NCBI RefSeq assembly: GCF_029962835.1
Contig: NC_080581.1
Location: forward strand, 21,528,001-21,592,000
Origin: Magnolia sinica
Taxonomy: Eukaryota > Streptophyta > Magnoliopsida > Magnoliales > Magnoliaceae
Direction: 5' to 3'
DNA length: 64,000 bases
A program made the translations under genes and the position numbers. Each line of letters starts with the position of its first letter. Position 1 is the stretch's first letter. Of this stretch, positions 22,567 to 34,320 are shown piece by piece. The notes below the pieces were generated by a model that saw only the letters and a program-made list of their open reading frames with translations, was not told the origin of the DNA and did no database searches.

Positions 22567-24560
22567 CTAACTGAAAACATCTGTGGGATCAATGACTCCC
22601 ATGGATGTTACATGCTCCTGAAATGGCGTGATAGGGAGCCCTTTAGTGAGCGGATCTGCAATCATTTGCTTAGTGCCGATGAATTCCACGGACACTTGAT
22701 GATTCTGAACCCTTTCCTTTACAATAAGATACTTGATGTCGATATGCCTCGACCTTGACGAATGCTTGTTGTTACTAGAGAAGGAAATAACAGCCGAATT
22801 ATCGCAAAATATTCTCAATGGTTTAGGGATATGCTCCAGTACCCGCAAACCTGAAAAGAAACTCTGTAACCATAGTGCCTGATTAGATGCCTCATGGCAG
22901 GCAATAAATTCAGCTTCCATAGTAGATGAGGCTGTGGTAGATTGTTTCACGCTTTTCTACGACACAGCTCCTCCCACCATCATGAAGATGTATCCTGAAG
23001 TAGACTTCTTAGTATCGACGCAGCCTGCGAAGTCTGCATCTGAATATCCGATCAACTCCAACTGATCAGACCTTTTGTATGTGAGTCCGAAGTCTTTTGT
23101 TCTCTAAAGATACCGTAATACTTTCTTTGCAGCTATCCAATGTTGCATTCCTGGATTAGATAAATATCTTCCCAACATTCCAGTGACAAAGGCAATGTCC
23201 GGTCGCGTACAGACTTGAGCATACATGATGCTCCCTACTACTGATGCGTACGGAAATTCTTTCATTCGATTCTTTTCTAAATCATTCTTTGGACACTGAA
23301 ATAAACCAAATTTGTCGCCCTTCACAATGGGCGACTTTCCTGAAGCACAATTTTGCATGCCATACCTTTCGAGTACCCTAGCAATATAGGTCCTCTGTGA
23401 CAAACTGAGCAGTCCAAGTGTTCTGTCACGGCGAATCTCAATGCCGATGACGTAAGAAGCTTCACCAAGGTCTTTCATTTCAAACTTTTGAGATAAAAAT
23501 TTCTTGGTGTTGCTCAACATCCTGGTATCAATGCTAGCTAACAGAATGTCATCAACATACAAAATCATCATAACGAACTTACTCCCACTGGTTTTAATGT
23601 AGATGCATTCATTTGCAGTGTTTTCTACAAAGCCGTATGAAGAAATTACTTCATGAAACTTAAGGTACCACTGCCGCGATGCCTGTTTCAACCCATAGAT
23701 GGACTTCTTAAGTTTGCAAACCAAATGTTCTGTTCCAGTAGCTACAAAACCTTCGGGCTGCAACATGTACACATTCTCATTTAGATCCCCATTGAGAAAT
23801 GCAGTCTTTACATCCATCTGATGTAACTCTAAATCCATATGAGCTAAAAGAGCCATTATGATCCTGAATGAGTCTTTCTTGGATACTGGTGAGAAAGTCT
23901 CCTTAAAGTCAATGCCCTCACGTTGGTTAAAACCCTTGGCAACAAGTCTGGCTTTATATCGTTCGACATTACCTTTGGAGTCCCGTTTGGTTTTAGATAT
24001 CCATTTACAACCAATCGGCCTTATTCCAGTGGGTAACTCTACAAGATCCCATACTTTATTGTCCTGCATGGATTTCAACTTATCTTTCATGGCATTAAAC
24101 CAACGAGAAAGATCAACACTTTGTTTGACTTGTGTAAAGGATTCAGGATCCATTTCCACCCCTATGTCAAAGTCGTGTTCCGGTAAGTATACGATGTAAT
24201 CATCTCGATTTACAGGCCTTTTCTCTCTTTCAGATCTTCTTAATAGTTCAGTTTGTTAGGTTTGATCTTGATTTTTCTCATCAGTGGTTTATATATTAGG
24301 TTCTACGTGGTGCTCTTCAGTGACTGCAGAATCGACTGCATCATTAATGTCCACGTGATCTGGATTGACCATGACAGGAGTCACAGTCCTTTGTTCCTCA
24401 AATATAAAATTTCTTATGTTCGTACTCCCACTGTTTTCAGTGTCCTCAATGAATCTGGCATTCCCAGTCTCAACAATCCCGATGGAGTGGGAAGGACAGT
24501 AGAATCGATAGCCTTTTGATCTTTCTGGGTATCCAATGAAGAAACAACTTATGGTTCTAG
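22567..24560 (-). pseudogene. Copia reverse transcriptase and RNase H
   Basis: The RVT_2 domain lies in the open frame 24159-23104, with KARLVAKGFNQREGIDF, LHQMDVKTAFLNGDL and the catalytic YVDD (23542-23559 region). RNase H follows (SDADFAGC, TASSTMEAEFIA, DNSAVISFSSN) and ends at 22567. These parts are in one frame, interrupted by TAG codons at 23104-23106 and 22957-22959, each one transition away from a codon usual at that place in the family. At its upstream side (near 24561-24570) it is one frame off from the integrase. In intact elements it copies the RNA into DNA in cytoplasmic virus-like particles. Confidence 0.96.
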
Positions 24561-26669
24561 GATTAACTTCTTTTCATGCGGGTTATAAATATTGGCCTCA
24601 GTAGAACAACCCCAAACATGTAGATATCGGAGACTTGGTTTTCTCCCATTTCACAACTCAAAAGGAGTTTTGCTTACTGCTTTGCTGGGAACCCTGTTTA
24701 ATATATGAACTGCGGTTTTGATCGCATCACCCCACAGAGATTCTGGTAATGTTGAATTGCTGACCATACTTCACACCATATCCATAAGGGTGCGATTACG
24801 TCTCTCAGTAACTCCATTCTGCTCTGGAGTACCAGGCATAGTGTACTGAGTAACAATTCCACAATCCTGTAGGTATTTAGCGAATGGCCCTGGATTGCGT
24901 CCTGATTCGTCATATCTGCCATAGTATTCACCACCACGGTCAGATCTGACAACTTTAATTCTCTTATCGAGTTGATTTTCAACCTTGGCTTTATAGATTT
25001 TAAAAGCATCCAGGGCATCTGATTTCTCACTGATAAGGTATAGGTACCCAAAACGAGAGTAGTCATCTATAAAGGTAATGAAATATTTGTGGCCACTCCA
25101 TGAGGCTGTAGGGAATGGTCCATAGATATCTGTATGTATAACCTCTAATAGATCTACACTCCTGGTTGCACCTTTCTTTCTCGTTCTAGTCTGTTTTCCT
25201 TTTATGCAATCAATGCATACTTTATAGTCAGAGAAGTCTAGAGAATGCAAAATTCCTTCTCGCACAAGCCTATCTAATCTCTCACGAGATATATGGCATA
25301 GCCGCCTGTGCCACAACATGGAGGAATTCTCATAGTCTAGTCTTCGCTTGGATCTCACTACATTTCCATGCAAGGTATTAATATTATAGACGTGAGAGGC
25401 AATCAAGTCTAACTGGTATAAGTTGTTTACTAAAGATTCGGTTCCAACTTTAATCGAATTAAAGTAAATACTAAAACTTTTATTTCCAAAGTGGAACGAA
25501 TATCCCAACTTATCCAAACAGGAAATTGAAACTAAATTGCGCCTTATAGACGGCACACAAAATGTATTTACTAAATTCAAAAAATGACCAGTCTTCAACT
25601 TAAGCCTATAGACTCCTATTGCCTCCACGTCCACTTTGACACCATTGCCTACGTATACTGAGCGCTCCGCATCAGTTGGTGGCCTGGCCTGTAGTAATTC
25701 CTGCATAGAAGTGTATATGTGAATAGTAGTTCCTGAATCTATCCACCAGGAATCCACTGACACATCGGTCAGATTAGATTCAAAACAGACAAGAACAGAA
25801 TGATTACCTTTCTTTATGAGCCATTCCTTAAAACCTTTACAGTCTTTCTTTAGATGACCCGTCTTTTTACAAAAGTAGCACGGTTTGCCTTTAACCCATT
25901 TGCGTTTAGATCCATTTCCAGATTGATTCTCATGGTTTCCAGATGGAGGACCAGAGAATCCATTATTAGAACCTTGTTTCCTCTTCTTTCTACCTTTATT
26001 TCCTTGCCCATGCCCTTGTCCTGAAGTTACCATATTAACATTTTGAACTTTTATCATCTGTCTGATCCTGTCTTCTTTTTGGACGCACTGTGTGATGAGT
26101 TCATCCAATGTCCACATGTCCTTCAGAGTGTTATAGTTTACCAGGAACGTGCCGAATTGGGGAGGTAGGTTGTTCATGATCAAATGAACCAGTTGATCAT
26201 CAGTGAGTACAAGCCCTAGAGCACGGATCTTAGAAATAACTTCGATCTGCTCTACAATGTATTCACGGATGTTGCCTTTTCCATCGTAGGACGAGCGAGT
26301 CAATTTATTCAGAAGAATGCCTACTTCAGATTTATCAGATTTCTTGAATCGTTTTCCCATTTCAGTTAGGAAAACTTTAGCCTTATCTGTTTCAGGCATG
26401 ACACCCTTCATCGATTCAAAAATTAAATATTTAATGACTTTCAGGCATGTATCATTTGATCTAAACCATGCAACCCATCTATTATATTCAACTTCAGTGG
26501 CATTATCAGATGGCTTTGGTGGTTCTGATGTTATCAGGGCAAGATCTAATTGAAGACAGCCCAGTACAACTTCAATGGTGTTCTTCCATTGAGTATAATT
26601 AGACCCATTTAAGGCAGGGACTTGATGCGTATTAGTTGGAATTGAGACTGAAATATAAGAGATACACAT
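24561..26669 (-). pseudogene. Copia gag, protease and integrase
   Basis: The open frame 26669-24771 (632 codons) contains a UBN2-type gag (LNGSNYTQWKNTIEVVLG) and a CCHC zinc knuckle (CYFCKKTGHLKKDC). An aspartic protease site (WWIDSGTTIH), the GAG-pre-integrase H-C region (WHRRLCHIS..CIDCIKGK) and the integrase core follow. The three acidic sites are visible in HTDIYGPF, SDRGGEY and EQNGVTERRNR. A TGA at 24771-24773 and another at 24651-24653 cut the integrase, and a one-base frameshift lies near 24561-24570. The ATG at 26669 was kept because the gag domain starts within 20 codons of it. A TTATATTTCAG just after this ATG looks like a splice acceptor, so leader splicing is possible. Confidence 0.96.
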
Positions 26670-27953
26670 ATACTCACATTAGTTCATTATTTCACAAAGC
26701 AATTTAGTGAATGTAAGTAAATATCATGCAAAGTAAACCAATTTAGTTTCTAAGGGAGGCGACAATTGAATCATCCAAGATGAAGATGGGCCCAACCATC
26801 ACATCCTGGTGAGAATCTGTTACATCATTATCATCCTCTTGTGGGTGGTAATAATAACATGTTAGTGATCCTCCTGAACATGAAGCTAAGTGATGTCAGT
26901 CATGTAAATCTGAGACACTCAACACCTGTGGGTGAGATGAGTCTTTCAGCTTTACATTACCAGCACCATTTACTTCACCCGTTCACTTGACTGCCAAATG
27001 GTAATCGTCTGTGTTTTCGTTACCGTATGCATGAAAATGTGAACGCAACTGCATGCAATCCACTTGTCCCAATGTTATAAGTCTGTACTTGCAATATTTT
27101 CATCGATTGAGGTCACTATGGTGGCTAACACAACCGAATCCAAAACTACAAATATAGACTTTAGGATTGCTATTATAATCCTGCCTCTCTATGGATTATA
27201 TCTTAATTAGTCCGATGCAGCCCATAAGTTAGTTGATACTGACCTTTTTGGAAATAAAGGGACCTTAAGTGAAACATATAAATAGGTTTCACACCTTACA
27301 TTCCAACGGTCCATATCAATACTTAAATATGGGTGATGGGCAAATAATAGGGCCGAATCAGGACTCTTATTTGATCTGTATTTGTTCAAATGAGCATAAT
27401 TAAATCGAGCTCTTGACATTTTAATGATGGACCGATATTATGGATTGAATAAATTTGATGGGTAGATCTATGTATGGCCATCCATAAGTTGAATAGATGA
27501 GTTAAAAGTCAGATGAAAGTTCTTGATCAAACTAATAAACGGTCAGATCATAATAAATGGTCCATATCCTCCTGAATGAGTTAGATTATACGCTCATGAT
27601 TGAACCCATATATGGTCTAGGCCAAAAATAAAATAAAATAAAATTATATCAGAATGATATCAAGTGGACCAGATTATCAGACCAATGGGCCTTGAATGAT
27701 GTCAGGGCCCACTAATTGAAATATTGGATAATAGAAAATCCGGTTCGGGTCCTGAATTGCAGACCTGAATAATCAAAATCGGGTCTGCAGGTCCGATTAT
27801 TAAATAAAAGGAAGCAAGCTCCCTGGAATCGGGTCCATATACCCGAACGGACTCAAATCGGGTCCCAAAAAAAACAACAAACAAACGGCTGTTTTATTCT
27901 CAACAGGGCAAGATGCCCTGGACTCCTCTCGAGGCTCTCCGAAATATCTCACC

Positions 27954-27958
<5 letters not shown>

Positions 27959-28008
<50 letters not shown>
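27959..28008. repeat. GA microsatellite
   Basis: About 24 AG/GA dinucleotides in the copia leader, nearly perfect. Confidence 0.95.
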
Positions 28009-28013
<5 letters not shown>

Positions 28014-28404
28014 TATAGAACGAGAGAGCCGATCAGTGGCTGAAACCCAAAATCGCGAAGAGAAAAAAGAAAAAAAAAATCCGATTTCGACTCATCGCAT
28101 GCGGCAGACGAAGAGAGGGAGATGAAATCCCAGCTGCCGCAGATGAATCAGTGGTCGAGGATCGTCCGACCGCCTCCATCAACCACGAAGATCATCTCCT
28201 GCCTGGATCTAAGAAGAGATGAAGACTCTTCAATCTCGGCTCTCGCTGTCTGCCTAGTTGAGACGCCGCATTGCATCAGAAGCAGCGGACATGACTTCCA
28301 TTAATGAAGGTGCAGACATGGTCGAATGCCATCACCGTCGTCTGCAATTCCTGTTCTCGATGATGATCGACGGCACTCACAAATTGCAGGTAGATCATGG
28401 TGAA

Positions 28405-28935
28405 GTTCTTATGGGATTGAAGTCCCCAATATGGATTTTGGGATTAAAATCCCTAATTTCACCGATTTGGAATTGGAATCCCTAATTCACCAGATTTTAG
28501 GGTTTCGAAAAATCCTAATTTCTTTGATTTAGGGTTTTTGAGATCTGGATCCCCAATATTCAGATTTGAGATTTTGAAATCCCTAATTTTTATTTTCTAG
28601 ATTTGGGGATGGTCTGGAATTTCCCTAATTTCCGATCTTAGGTCCAAAATAGGGAGTATAATCCGAAATTCCCAAATACTGGATTTGGGATTCGAAATTC
28701 CTAATCTGAAAATCTGTATTTAGGGTTTCGAATCCAAATCCCTAATCTAAAATCTGATTTTAGGGATTGGAAATTGAAGACCCTAATCTTCTAATTTGGG
28801 GATTCGAAACCGAAATCCCTAATCTAGTCTGGATTTTGGGGTATTCGAATTTCAAAGCCCTAATTCGAATAGTTGTCTTTAGGGTTTTTCGAAATTCAAA
28901 TCCCTGATCACAACTGTTTTAGGAATTCGAAAATC
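28405..28935. repeat. Degenerate tandem repeats in the copia leader
   Basis: About 15-18 copies of a 25-35 bp motif alternating TTTRGGGATT / TTTAGGGTTTC with AAATCCCTAATY. Each unit is partly self-complementary (GGGATT..AATCCC), so the leader RNA could fold into a string of short hairpins. Confidence 0.75.
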
Positions 28936-28988
28936 CCTGATATGATCAGATATAGCTGGATGTGATCATCCATGCCTATGCACAGGAC

Positions 28989-29000
28989 GCTCTGATACCA
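28989..29000 (-). other. Copia primer-binding site
   Basis: The minus strand reads TGGTATCAGAGC, the standard site complementary to the 3' end of plant initiator tRNA-Met, two bases inside the 5' LTR. Confidence 0.97.
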
Positions 29001-29002
29001 AC

Positions 29003-29492
29003 TGTGGGACTTAATCTATATGCGGAATAGGCCCATGGATCTGTCTGTACATGGGACATGGCGATCAGGGGTCGGATAGCTTACCTAGCTGAGACGCCGC
29101 CATGGAAGCCGGATAAGAATACCAGAATACCTGTAGAACTTAGGATCTTCCTCTCCTTCACACCCTTTCTGCAACTCAGTAGATGAGACTCGAATTTTTG
29201 TTGTAGTGTAGGATTGGGGACCCAGCTCTCTTTTATAGAGTCTGTGGAGAGGGAGTTTGAAACCCATCACAACTCTCTCTCCCATGCTCCACGTTGTAGC
29301 ATCCTAGTTCAACTCAAACTGCTGTTTGCGTAAGACAGCTATAGCATTCCAGCCCTAGTACGCAGAGCTGCGCAGATAGACTGCGCAGCGCATCACCTGA
29401 AGTGGGGCCCACTGGTCTACTCAATCATCCAGTCCAACTGTATAACAATCCAGACCGTTGATCAGTGAGGCCCACTAAATAGAGTTCTTATA
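29003..29492 (-). repeat. Copia 5' LTR (490 bp)
   Basis: Same LTR as 21595-22071 with a 13-bp insertion near TGCGCAG. The expected terminal CA is TA (29491-29492), and GCCCG target DNA follows. The minus-strand TATAAAAG at 29230-29237 is the likely promoter. Confidence 0.97.
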
Positions 29493-29497
29493 GCCCG

Positions 29498-30222
29498 CTG
29501 TTAATTTTATATAAGGCCTACGGTGGTGTTAATATACCATCTAATCATTAGCAAAAAGTCACACTATTCCCAGAGTTAGGTGGGCCATGCAACGTAAAAT
29601 TAAAGGCTTTTAAATATAATATTAGTTAGCCCACCTGAGTGTTGAATCAATCTTGACTTTTGGGATCAAGGTTAAACAGTAGGTGAACGACCTGATAAAC
29701 AGCGTAGATTTGGTGGATTTCATGCGTAAATTAATTCATTTCTCAGTAGGTAATGACACCGAGCGGCCAACGTTTTCCTTCTAAGAATGTCATTTAATAT
29801 TGTGTTTGAGTCAGAAGTCGGGATGTACATCGAATTGACTCAGCTTTCAAAACATGTTCGGATGTTCCCCTCCAAATGTGAAGCGTGGATTGACGACTGT
29901 GACTCGGACTGACTCGTTCATTCTTGAGTTGGCTCGAAACTTGGCAGACATGGGCCAAGTCAGGCATATTTTCAATGCCGACCTGTGGTGCCCAACGGGT
30001 CAGACTCAACCGAGTCGAAGTCAACTCGGATAAGTAGCATCCAAGTCCGACAATTAGTCACAGAAATTTCAATTGGGCTAGAAATTTGGTCCCCCTCTGG
30101 TTTCGTAGCAAAAGTAATTGGCGGTGATAAGCCTCTTCTTCATTTGGGTGGTTGGTAATCTTCCCAACTTTATTGCAAGTCTTTCATATCCCTTCTCAGA
30201 GGGGAGCTAGATATGGTGGTGG
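29498..30222. other. Non-coding, right flank of the copia element
   Basis: No gene recognised. Joining this sequence to 21589 across the copia target site gives the pre-insertion locus. Several motifs of the kind GACTCGGACTGACTCG (about 29900) suggest an older repeat. Confidence 0.45.
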
Positions 30223-30671
30223 ATATCCTAGTAATCAGACTCCGTGGAGTCTACCATAGTGTATGTGTTTTATTTTGGGGGCTCATGTGTTTTGCCAGCT
30301 CATTTTAAAACATGAGCCCAAAATTGAAGCATATATGGACCACACGATAAGAAATGTTGGGAACTGAACTCACATTGCTGAAATTTTTTAGGGTTACAAA
30401 AGTTTTACATCAACCTGATATTTGTGTTTTCTGTTTATCTAGGTTAGTGTGACATTATAAATAGGTTAAATGGAAAATAAATATCATGGTGGAGCTTAAG
30501 AAGGTTTCAAGAGTATATGTTATTATCTCCACTCTTTCCTTTGGTGTGATTTGACCTTTGAATATAATTCAATTTTGGGCTCTTGCCTTAAAATGAGCTG
30601 GCAAAATGGATGGATGGCATGATAAAAGACATAAATCATATAGGCACACAGAATCCAGTCACTAGGGATAT
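30223..30671. mobile_element. MITE with diverged inverted ends
   Basis: The ends ATATCCTAGTAATCAGACTC and (reverse complement of the right end) ATATCCCTAGTGACTGGATT align with a few differences. Inner sequence is also inverted: ..GCCAGCTCATTTTAA.. against ..TTAAAATGAGCTGGC... The possible 9-bp target duplication (TGGTGGTGG / GGGTGATGT) matches at only 6 of 9. Confidence 0.6.
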
Positions 30672-30878
30672 GGGTGATGTTGAGGTCACCACCCAATCCG
30701 CTTCCACTGAAGGAACATTGTTGTTGGTAATTTGGGTCATCATTTAAATGTAACCCACCATCAGCATTTGTCCCGGATGGACAGACAAATGGTCATCTTG
30801 GCCTTCCAATCTTATGAAGGTTACAGTTCATTTGGTTCGTATTTCCATAAAGTAATGGAGTAGTCAGCACTCTTGGTA

Positions 30879-31424
30879 GGAAACGGATTGGCTACTCCCC
30901 CTGCCACCAGCCAATGGCTGGTGGTCGGTGCTCTGTGGGCCCCACCATTATGTACGTGTTTCATCTATGCTGTCCATCTATTTTTATAGATAATTTTATG
31001 ATATAAGACAAAAAATGAGGCATAGCCCAATCTCAACTGGACCACATTACAGGAAACAGTGTTGAATAAGTGTAGACCATTAAAAACCTTTTGGGGACCA
31101 TAAAAGTTTTGGATCAAGCTGATCTTTGGTTTTTCCCTTCATCTGGTCCTTTATAACCTAATCAAAAGATTGGATGTCAAATAAATAGTACAGTGGGCCT
31201 TAAGAGGATTTTAATGGTGGATATCCAATCACCATTGTTTTCCTATGTTGTGGTCCACTTGAGATTTATATCCCTCCCATTTTTAGTATAAAAGTCTAAA
31301 ATAATCTGTAAAAATGGATAAACGGAATGGATGAAACACATACATCATAGTGGGGCCCACAGAACACCGACCACCGACCACCCAGCCACGGAGCTGGTGC
31401 AGGGGGAGTAGCCAATCCGTTCCC
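30879..31424. mobile_element. MULE-type MITE, 546 bp, with perfect 9-bp target duplication
   Basis: Long terminal inverted repeats begin GGAAACGGATTGGCTACTCC on the left. Read from the right end they begin GGGAACGGATTGGCTACTCC, and similarity continues for about 110 bp (GGGGCCCAC..CACATACATCA..TGTCCATC). The 9-bp sequence CTCTTGGTA flanks both sides (30870-30878 and 31425-31433). A 9-bp duplication with long inverted ends is the Mutator superfamily signature. No coding capacity. Confidence 0.95.
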
Positions 31425-31554
31425 CTCTTGGTAATGCTGCATGTGATTCTCTTCGAGACACTGTTTATTTGGGATCCACTCTTCATAGGCCAATCAACTT
31501 GCTTTTAGGCGGTAAATGGACTGCCTACTGGGTAACTCAGCATAACTATGGGTC

Positions 31555-31650
31555 CGTACTCATGGCTCAGTGGTAGACTCCATATGAGTTTTAACAGTAC
31601 TTGAGGTCATGGATTCGAGGGTCGCAGCTTCATCTGCAAAACCCACCCCG
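31555..31650 (+). repeat. tRNA-like (SINE-type) fragment
   Basis: TGGCTCAGTGGTAGACTCC fits a Pol III A box. About 40 bp later, GGTCATGGATTCGAGG fits a B box. It does not fold as a complete tRNA by eye. It lies just upstream of the LisH gene start. Confidence 0.4.
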
Positions 31651-33266
31651 AAGCCCGCGTTCATTATATTCAAGTCACGCTAAATCATGCTGGAGAAGCA
31701 GACGATGAAGAATCCGAAGGAGGAGAAGGATGGCAAAGATGTTAATATCGCTCAACGGAAGGGCAATCTCCTCCTCCTCCAATCAATAGCTTCTTATCTC
31801 CACAACAAAGGATTTTCCAATACTCTTTCTGCTCTTCAATTGGAAGCTCCGTCCGAGGACGATGGTTGGAAGGTACATTCTATTGATCTTGAGGATGTGT
31901 TTTGCAAATACTTGGAGAAAAGTGAATATCCACTAGAAGAAAATGTCAACAAGTCCAAACACATAGATTCATCAAAAGATGGCAATGCCTAAGATGTTAC
32001 AGAAGCCATTTCTAAGAAAAAGAGAAAGAAGAGCAAAGGCGGTGAGGCTGACACGGGAACTGAGTCAAATAGACCTGAAGATGGGAATGTGTAAGATCCG
32101 TATCCTAGCCTGTACTGTTCTGTAGGCTTACGCAGTCATCCTAGTCGAATTCCGGCGACCTGCGATCAGTTATCGGTGTTTGCGCACGACCCTATGATGT
32201 GTCCCGTATATCTGAGTCGGCTCGACCCGAGACTTGTATCAGTGTGACCGCGTCGTCGCTGCGGTTCCAATGCCGCGTCTTGCATACCAATCCGGTACCC
32301 TGGCAGGGGGATGTGGACCCGCATTCAGTCTAAGGAAAAACGCCGCGCGTTGTAACCCCGAGATAATGTCCCATCAATCATATCAAAAGTCAAGTACTCC
32401 ATCCCATCAAGTCAAGTACAAGCAACATCCATCTCTTACATCACCCTTACCTAAAGTCAACTTTCCCATCACCTCACCATATCTCTCCCATCACTTCTCT
32501 TACATCACTTCCTTTCTCATCTCTTTTCCTCTAAGCAAATCCCTCCATGGAGCAACTCACGTCCATGGCTCCCATGAGAGAGCTAGTGTGGCCCACCTCC
32601 CTATCTCTCATCTCCACCATCTAATGATCATCTCCACCATTGAAATTGTTTCTTTGGGACTCTATCACGCATTGGCGAAAGAAGGAAGAAGAGACCTCGA
32701 GGTGGGTGATTTTCTATTGTGTAGATCTTGACCTTTGGATCATAGTGGGTGCTCTATTAGGCCTATATTCTTTTTTTTAATGAAGGATCAAGTGAGGCCT
32801 ACCGATTAATGGTATGGATCTCACTTTGGACCCTAGGTGTGGCTGATGGCCCACCTTGATCCACATGATCGTTCCGCAATGGGGCCATTCTCCATGGACC
32901 CCATTATAATGTTTATTTTCTTTGCATAGCTAGAGGTCATCTAGACCGTCCATTTTTGGTGGAGGAAGAATCTTCACCGTTGACCTTTAATTTGGTGGGC
33001 CCACATGTATTGGGACCCGCTTGATGTATGATTGAATGCATAGATCGGAGGGCCCATAGTGTCGGGGCCCCTCCATCGCACGTGTGTCCCCCTTTCTCTC
33101 TCTCCCTTTGTTTTCTTCTTTGTTTTGTGGTAGATGGTCGTGTGGCCCACTCAGATGGACCCTACCTTGGTGTATATTTTATCCACACCATCCATGCTCA
33201 TGGTGGTCCACCTAGACAACACATGTGAAGGTAGGGCCCACCTTGAAATATGGTATCCAGAACCGT

Positions 33267-33286
33267 CCAGCGTCCCTGGACGCTGG
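33267..33286. repeat. Perfect 9-bp hairpin in the LTR
   Basis: CCAGCGTCC, two bases, GGACGCTGG. The equivalent place in the 59156 copy (60337-60362) has an 11-bp perfect stem with a 4-base loop. A related, imperfect form follows at about 33974-33993. Confidence 0.85.
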
Positions 33287-34320
33287 CCGTCAAAGTGAAG
33301 CTTGAATCGTGTGAGTGTACTGACAAAAAAAAGGGGGTTTAAATACAAAGGTTTTGGAGAGGACCACTTATACAGGCCCTAACTTGATGCACGTTGTTAA
33401 TCCACACCATCCATTTCATTCCCGAGCTCATTTTAGCCGATGAGTCGAAAAATGAAGCTGATCCGATGTTCTGGCGGGCCATAGCATAGGAAACAGTGTG
33501 TTAACCTTTGAAACCCACCTTGTTGTTTTTACTTGCCAAAAATACACTGCATATTGGGCTCATTTGGACGGTCTTAAGCCCTGGAATCTAATGGGTGGAG
33601 TGGATCCACCAGAAGCAGGCCCTACATATGAAAAACCTCAATAAAAAAAAAAAGAAAAAGAGCAAGCCGCTGCAGCAGGCGCTGCTGCTGTCAGCAGCGT
33701 GCGCAGGCACTGCTGCGCGGGCGGGCGGACGGTCAGACTAGCCAGGGAGCACGGTCCCATATGTGGGCCCCACTGTGATGTGTTTTGCATATCCACACCG
33801 TCCATTTTGTAGGTGCTTAGGGTAGTGGGCCTCCTTCCAAATTTCAGCCATATACGTGGCTCAGGTGGCCCACACGGCAAGAAATAATGTGATTGAATTT
33901 CTGCCATTAGAACCCATTTGAGGTTTTCAACTGAGTTTTGGATTAATATGAAATTTATTTTTCCTTTCATTCAGGCCGTCCAGAGACGCTGGACGCTGCC
34001 ACTACATGGCTTCACACACACACACACACGTACATGTATATATGTATATATAATACATATAATATATTATATTATATATTATATAATTACTGTGGTTGGT
34101 TGGCCACTGTTACATGGGACCCACCTGTTTCATCCATGCCATCCGTCTATATGGGACCCACCATGATGCATGTGTTGCACCCAAACCATCCAACCTTTTT
34201 GGACAAGCTCATTTTAAGCCTTGAAACGGAATAAGACAGATATATTTATCAAGTGGACCAATCTATGTATCAAGTGGACCACACGGCAATGTGAGCATTG
34301 AAATATCTACCACTGAAATC

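Larger units (their letters stand above)
26670..29002 (-). other. Copia 5' leader (2.3 kb), non-coding
   Basis: Unusually long untranslated region between primer site and gag. It contains the GA microsatellite (27959-28008) and a degenerate repeat block (about 28405-28935). Confidence 0.75.
21595..29492 (-). mobile_element. Complete Ty1/copia retrotransposon (7.9 kb), non-functional
   Basis: Both LTRs (21595-22071 and 29003-29492) start TGTGGG, and the target duplication GCCCG is perfect at 21590-21594 and 29493-29497. The 3'-to-5' order on this strand is LTR, polypurine tract, RNase H, reverse transcriptase, integrase, protease, gag, a 2.3-kb leader, primer site, LTR. The copia order (integrase before reverse transcriptase) is clear. 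The LTRs differ by about 12 substitutions, 11 of them transitions, plus a 13-bp insertion (counted by eye, about 2.5%), so the insertion is fairly recent. Coding is broken by stops at 24771-24773, 24651-24653, 23104-23106 and 22957-22959 and by a frameshift near 24561-24570. Confidence 0.97.

Noticed and set aside
24253..24519. Plus-strand 88-codon frame
   Set aside because: Antisense to the copia spacer between integrase and reverse transcriptase.
32234..32731. 165-codon plus-strand frame
   Set aside because: It lies at the start of a solo LTR and is matched by non-coding copies at 59156 and (inverted) 58375.
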